Of a DNA stretch of 64,000 bases, positions 59,954 through 64,000 are shown piece after piece. A model generated the notes under the pieces. It had not been told where the DNA came from. It ran no database searches and was given only the letters and a program-made list of their open reading frames with translations. Numbering within the stretch: the stretch's first letter is position 1; each line of letters starts with the position of its first letter. A program made the position numbers and the translations under genes. The DNA is from Paenibacillus sp. FSL H7-0331 (GTDB lineage Bacteria; Bacillota; Bacilli; Paenibacillales; NBRC-103111). The stretch lies in contig NZ_MRTH01000031.1 in NCBI RefSeq assembly GCF_001956045.1, forward strand, positions 1 through 64,000, in the 5' to 3' direction.

Positions 59954-60086
59954 TTTTTAAACGTATTCCAGCAGCTTCCATTCATAAAGGTCGTCATCCT
60001 AAGAGACAATATAAAAAGCTTCTGGAAAAGCAGGGCCTAGTCCTGATGGCTCCGGAAGACTTGTGGATCTCTAGGAGGAATTGTAC

Positions 60087-60851
60087 ATGTATCAAAACAA
60101 CCAGCAAAACGCTTATCAAAATCAGTTCGGTTCATCCAATTCAGGCTCTCAATACCGTGGTATGGAGACCAAGTACCAGCCGATAGGTAATGTGCAGTCT
60201 CAATATAATCAATCGCTTGGTATGGGTAATTCGAATAACTTTCAAAATAGTAATCCGTACAACAATCAATTTGCCAACAACCAAACACAAAGTCAGGATG
60301 CGTTCCATACGGCCAATTATCGTGGCAATCAGCAAGGACATGACGCTTACCTGAGATCGGATTCCACCCAAACAGCACAAAGCCAATTTGGTATGGGTAC
60401 AGGCTATAGTAATCAGGCATCATCGTATGGAAACATCAATAACAATGCATTGTATGGCTATCAAAACCAGTTTTCAAATCAAACACAAAACCCGAATTCT
60501 TTTCACACCGCAAGCTATATGGGAAATCAACCAGGGCATGACGCCTATCTGAGATCGGATTCCACACAAACAGCGCAAAGTCAGTATGGTATTGGAGCTT
60601 CAGGCATGAATTCATACAATGCAGGAAGCAGCAGCCAATACGGATCCAATCAACAAAACCAGCAAAATCAAAATCAACAAAATCAACAAAATCAATCGTA
60701 TAGTCAATTTCAAAGTCCACAGTCCTACTACACAGCTAACTATCGTGGTAACCAACAAGGCCACGATGCCTATCTGAGATCAGACTCTACACAACCATCA
60801 CAAAGCCAATACAGCCAGTCCAACAATTCGTTTAGCCGCTACCAATTTTAA
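60087..60851 (+). CDS. Gln/Asn-rich repeat protein with three 'YRGNQQGHDAYLRSDSTQ' repeats (254 aa)
   Basis: A low-complexity protein rich in Gln, Asn, Ser and Tyr with no signal peptide or membrane helix. A block of about 26 residues occurs three times, near 73-98, 139-164 and 215-240: F/YYTANYRGNQQGHDAYLR then SDSTQ. A worn fourth copy (QYRGMETKYQPIGNVQSQY) lies near 22-42. The third copy follows a QQNQNQQNQQNQ run. AGGAGG lies eight bases before the ATG. It may be a spore-coat or self-assembling protein, by composition. No known family recognised. Confidence 0.75.
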   Translation: MYQNNQQNAYQNQFGSSNSGSQYRGMETKYQPIGNVQSQYNQSLGMGNSNNFQNSNPYNNQFANNQTQSQDAFHTANYRGNQQGHDAYLRSDSTQTAQSQFGMGTGYSNQASSYGNINNNALYGYQNQFSNQTQNPNSFHTASYMGNQPGHDAYLRSDSTQTAQSQYGIGASGMNSYNAGSSSQYGSNQQNQQNQNQQNQQNQSYSQFQSPQSYYTANYRGNQQGHDAYLRSDSTQPSQSQYSQSNNSFSRYQF

Positions 60852-60863
60852 TTCAAGCTTAAC

Positions 60864-60890
60864 AAAAGCGGGCCATTGGCCCGCTTTTCC
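60864..60890 (+). terminator. Terminator after the repeat protein
   Basis: AAAAGCGGGCCA and TGGCCCGCTTTT form a near-perfect stem, followed by CC and TT. Confidence 0.85.
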
Positions 60891-60984
60891 TTACCCATTC
60901 AAAACGTGTATGAATGAGGTTCATTTGTTTGACAAAATCAGGCTTTACCTTTACCATCGAAATAGAAAGGAGGGGATGATTGGC

Positions 60985-62877
60985 TTGAACTTAATGGGTA
61001 GTTTGCAGCAGTTAGGCCGGTCGCTAATGCTTCCGACCATGATACTTCCCGTTGCTGCTATTTTGTTATGGCTTGGAGCTCTTCCGTGGCAAGAAATACA
61101 TATGTCTCAGTTCGGGGAAATTTTGTTGTTCTGCGGTAACACCATCTTTACGTTCCTTCCTATGATCTTTGCTGTTGGGGTTGCTCTCGGATTAACGGAA
61201 AGTGCTGGTATTGCAGGGATGTCTGCACTCATTGGACACTTGATGTTTATACAGGCAACCCGGCATTACTTAGGTGCAGAATTTCATCTTGGTGTTCCTG
61301 GAGGTATATTAATCGGTCTTATTGCCGCGATTTTGTTTCATCGCTGTAAAAATATTCAGCTTCCGGAATCGATACAATTTTTCGGTGGACCCAGAATGGT
61401 TCCATTATTGATGGGTCTTGCTATCTTTATACTTAGCTTGATAACCATTGAAGTGGGTCCATATATGGAAAAGTTTATGGAATGGCTATCCACCGCTATT
61501 ATCGGGCTGGGGGGCTTTGGCACGTTTGTAAACGGGGTGATCCACCGATTACTGGTGCCATCAGGCTTGCATCACGTGTTTAACAACTTCTTTTGGTTTC
61601 AACTTGGTGCCTTTGAGAAGCCAAGTGGTGAAATGGTGTTTGGGGATCTGCCGCGATATTTTGCAGGTGATCCTAATGCTGGCGCATACATGGCAGGTTT
61701 ATATCCTATCATGATGTTTGCGCTTCCGGCTATTGCGTTGGCTATTATTCAGGAGGCTCGCGAGGACCTCAAGCCCAAAATCCGTGCAACCTTTATGACG
61801 GCAGCTCTGGCATCGTTTTTGACTGGAGTCACAGAGCCGATTGAATTTGCTTTTTTGTTCGTAGCGCCCTATTTATTTGTGATTCACGCACTTCTTTCCG
61901 GGCTTTCCATGTGGATTGCGTACGCTTTAAATATCCATCATGGCTTTTCATATTCGGCAGGTGCGATTGATTATATTATCAATTTTCATTTGTCGCATAA
62001 TGGATGGATGCTGATACCGATTGGTATTGCTTATGGTTTGCTTTATTACTTTTTGTTTCGCTGGGCGATTCGCCGCTTTCGGATTCCGACTCCTGGTAGG
62101 GAAGAGGGCTCCAAGCTTGAAGAGTGGGCAGGTGATATCCCTTACCGGTCTCCACTAATCCTGCAATCCCTCGGGGGCAAGGACAATATCAAGAACATTG
62201 AAGCCTGTATTACAAGGCTGAGACTCACCTTAACCAATGATCGATTGATGGACATTGCTGCGCTGAAGCATTTAGGTGCGGCTGGCGTCATCCGATTAGG
62301 TGGAGGCAATGTACAGGTTGTGTTTGGTACGTACTCCGAGTTAATACGTGAGGAAATCAAAAAGCTGATGCGCAAAGATATTCAGCAAGTGCTGTTCAAT
62401 GCGCCAATGCAGGGGCAGATGATTCCGCTCGAGGAAGTTCCGGATCAGATTTTTTCCGGTAAGCTTGTCGGGAATGGGGTAGCTTTTATGCCGGAAAAAG
62501 GAGAGCTGGTTGCTCCTGTAGCCGGTAAAATCATTATTTTATACCCATCACTGCACGCAATAGGCATTGAGACAGATGAGGGTCTTGAGGTTCTGCTTCA
62601 CATTGGAATCGACACCGCACAGCTGCAGGGTAAGTGGTTTACAGCTTTTATCAAGGAAGGCGATAGGGTGGAGGTGGGCCAATTGCTGGTGAAATTTAAT
62701 CTGCAAAAGGTGAAAAAAAACTGCAAATCGCTCGCAACTCCTATGCTGATCACGAATGTGGACAAGGTCAAGTCATGGAGCTTCGCGCCTTATAAGGCAG
62801 TAAAAAAAGGACAGGCATCCGTAATGTCCGTAGTCATGAAAGAGCCAAGCATAAAGGGAGGAAACGCTCATGGTTGA
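60985..62877 (+). CDS. PTS glucose/N-acetylglucosamine transporter EIICBA
   Basis: About 630 residues holding three PTS parts. EIIC is the membrane channel (about 1-380; GLTESAGIAGMSALIGHLMF, LTGVTEPIEFAFLF). EIIB has its phospho-Cys C408 in NIEACITRLRLTL. EIIA has its phospho-His H539 in VLLHIGIDTAQL. HHVFNNFFWFQLGAF fits the NagE side of the family more than PtsG, but this is not sure. The TTG at 60985 is preferred, 11 bases after AAAGGAGG; the ATG at 60976 is too close. It overlaps the enzyme I gene by eight bases. An inverted CATTCA/TGAATG pair at 60896-60916 is a possible regulator site. Confidence 0.85.
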   Translation: MNLMGSLQQLGRSLMLPTMILPVAAILLWLGALPWQEIHMSQFGEILLFCGNTIFTFLPMIFAVGVALGLTESAGIAGMSALIGHLMFIQATRHYLGAEFHLGVPGGILIGLIAAILFHRCKNIQLPESIQFFGGPRMVPLLMGLAIFILSLITIEVGPYMEKFMEWLSTAIIGLGGFGTFVNGVIHRLLVPSGLHHVFNNFFWFQLGAFEKPSGEMVFGDLPRYFAGDPNAGAYMAGLYPIMMFALPAIALAIIQEAREDLKPKIRATFMTAALASFLTGVTEPIEFAFLFVAPYLFVIHALLSGLSMWIAYALNIHHGFSYSAGAIDYIINFHLSHNGWMLIPIGIAYGLLYYFLFRWAIRRFRIPTPGREEGSKLEEWAGDIPYRSPLILQSLGGKDNIKNIEACITRLRLTLTNDRLMDIAALKHLGAAGVIRLGGGNVQVVFGTYSELIREEIKKLMRKDIQQVLFNAPMQGQMIPLEEVPDQIFSGKLVGNGVAFMPEKGELVAPVAGKIIILYPSLHAIGIETDEGLEVLLHIGIDTAQLQGKWFTAFIKEGDRVEVGQLLVKFNLQKVKKNCKSLATPMLITNVDKVKSWSFAPYKAVKKGQASVMSVVMKEPSIKGGNAHG

Positions 62878-64000
62878 GGGGATCGGAGCTGCATCAGGTA
62901 TTGCGATGGGGAAAGCTTTTGTCATACCGACCTGGGAATGGGACTTCCCTGAAAAGCTGATTGATGTGAAGGATCTGGCATTCGAATTTGAACGGTTGTA
63001 TGATGGAATTCGGAACTCGAAGGATGAAATCGAGTGTATCAAACAGGAGTTTGTTACGGTGCTCGGTGACGATAAAACGTCAATTTTTGACGCGCACCTG
63101 GCCATTTTGGAAGATCCGATTTTCATGAATGAGGTACAAGGAATCATGCAGCGGCAATATAAAGCGGCTGAGGTTGCGGTTAAAGAGGCTATTGAGAAGT
63201 TTGTGAATATGTTTGACCTGCTGGATGATCAATATATGAAGGAAAGAGCTCTGGATATCAAGGATGTCGGAAACAGGCTGTTAAAGCATCTGCTTGGTGC
63301 GTTGGAAGAAACGATACCGCCTAAGGAGCAGCCTTACATTGTTGTTGCCAAAGAGCTCTCTCCGTCCGAAATGGTTCATTTGGATACGATTAACGCATTG
63401 GGTCTTGTCACGATGCTCGGTGGACAAACCTCTCATGTGTCCATCATGGCTCGTGCAATGGGTATTCCTTATGTACTGGGTCTGGAAGGCAAGCTGGCAA
63501 CGCCAATTCAGAATGGAGATTTTCTTATTATTGACGGCGATGAGGGGCAGGTATACATCAATCCTTCGGAAGAGCAGATTGAAATTTATCGAGTACGCAA
63601 ATCCAATTGGCTGAAAATGCGCGATAAGCTGCAGGTCCTTGCCCATATTCCAACTCAAACCGAGGACGGCGTGGCTGTTCAACTGGCGGCTAATATCAGT
63701 ACCGTTAAAGAGCTGGATCAGGTGTTGAGTAATGGAGCTTCCGGGGTAGGGCTGTTCCGAACGGAGTTTTTGTATATGGATCGGGATAATTTGCCGCTTG
63801 AAGAAGAGCAGTTCAGGGTATATAAGCAGGTAGCCGAGAAACTTGGCGGTAAGCGTGTAGTTATCCGGACACTTGATATCGGCGGTGATAAAAGCCTCGA
63901 TTATTTTGCACTTCCCGAGGAGGATAATCCTGCTCTTGGTTATCGCGCTATCCGAATTTCACTGGATCGTATCGATTTGTTTAAAACGCAGCTTCGTGCC
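62870..64000 (+). CDS. ptsI: PTS enzyme I (phosphoenolpyruvate-protein phosphotransferase), runs off the window
   Basis: The first 377 codons are in the window. The protein starts MVEGIGAASGIAMGKAFVIP. H189 in MLGGQTSHVSIMARAMGIPY is the phospho-histidine, at the same number as in E. coli enzyme I. The PEP-binding domain begins with GVGLFRTEFLYMDR and TLDIGGDKSLDYFALPEEDN. It takes phosphate from PEP and passes it through HPr to the EIICBA gene next door. GGGAGGAAACGCTC lies before the ATG. The HPr gene, normally ptsH ahead of ptsI, is not between them. Confidence 0.92.
   Translation, partial: MVEGIGAASGIAMGKAFVIPTWEWDFPEKLIDVKDLAFEFERLYDGIRNSKDEIECIKQEFVTVLGDDKTSIFDAHLAILEDPIFMNEVQGIMQRQYKAAEVAVKEAIEKFVNMFDLLDDQYMKERALDIKDVGNRLLKHLLGALEETIPPKEQPYIVVAKELSPSEMVHLDTINALGLVTMLGGQTSHVSIMARAMGIPYVLGLEGKLATPIQNGDFLIIDGDEGQVYINPSEEQIEIYRVRKSNWLKMRDKLQVLAHIPTQTEDGVAVQLAANISTVKELDQVLSNGASGVGLFRTEFLYMDRDNLPLEEEQFRVYKQVAEKLGGKRVVIRTLDIGGDKSLDYFALPEEDNPALGYRAIRISLDRIDLFKTQLRA

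Noticed and set aside
60037..60720. Minus-strand Tyr/Asp-rich ORFs opposite the Q/N repeat protein
   Set aside because: Low-complexity shadow of the repeat DNA. The plus-strand gene has the ribosome site and terminator.
60087..60851. CRISPR array
   Set aside because: The repeats are about 200 bp apart, are in frame and code for the same peptide, so they are protein repeats and not CRISPR repeats. No other array was seen in the window.

Overview
The window looks like chromosome of a spore-forming, low-to-moderate-GC Firmicute, most likely Paenibacillus or a close relative. The evidence is strong AGGAGG-type ribosome binding sites, frequent TTG/GTG starts, YjcZ-type and Sda-type sporulation genes, S-layer homology domains, several copper-amine-oxidase-N-like 'stalk' domain proteins, and Lpl/Yes-type sugar uptake modules. 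All function calls come from reading motifs by eye; no database search was run.

Bases 1 to about 12,000 are an accessory, scarred region. It opens with a broken IS3-type transposase. Two roughly 490 bp direct repeats follow, each carrying a tiny minus-strand YjcZ-like gene with a CATA-type (sigma-E/K-like) promoter, and a third related mini-gene lies nearby. Around these are phage tail scraps, an IS66 tnpB scrap, a small Sda-like kinase inhibitor, and a Kelch/fibronectin fragment fused to a decapitated terminase small subunit. A decayed prophage continues with the terminase large subunit, a truncated portal, two excisionase-type HTH proteins and a frameshifted phage gene. It carries two AT-rich cargo genes of unknown role, a one-helix membrane protein and a PIN-like nuclease, and ends beside a tRNA-Val(GAC) that is a plausible integration site.

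Bases 12,200 to 28,600 are mostly chromosomal housekeeping and conserved hypotheticals: a methyltransferase-like protein, an APH-type kinase, a DUF1811 protein, a TIM-barrel protein, a secreted HExxH protease with a stalk domain, a GGDEF plus histidine kinase fusion, an MBL-fold hydrolase, DUF1292 and DUF1885 proteins, a Cof-type HAD phosphatase, an SpeA-like decarboxylase, an MFS exporter, an S-layer-anchored cytochrome c, a secreted helical-repeat protein and a YktB/DUF1054 protein.

Bases 28,900 to 40,800 form one co-directional glycan-use locus. It has two Lpl-type permeases, a lipoprotein binding protein, a YesN/YesM two-component pair, an SDR reductase and two large heparinase II/III-like lyases. 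Together these suggest import and depolymerisation of a uronic-acid polysaccharide. Bases 40,900 to 44,240 hold a TetR regulator, with a clear promoter and inverted repeats, and a rifampicin phosphotransferase-like PEP-synthase-family enzyme. A divergent sulfonate (Ssu-type) ABC operon follows.

Bases 49,000 to 55,250 are an aldonate operon: a LacI regulator, a LarA-like nickel-pincer isomerase, gluconokinase, an SDR and 6-phosphogluconate dehydrogenase. The remainder has aroK, a rhodanese, a divergent aroA, a C39-like peptidase, a CoA-binding protein, thiE, a Q/N-rich repeat protein, and a PTS EIICBA transporter followed immediately by enzyme I, which runs off the right edge.
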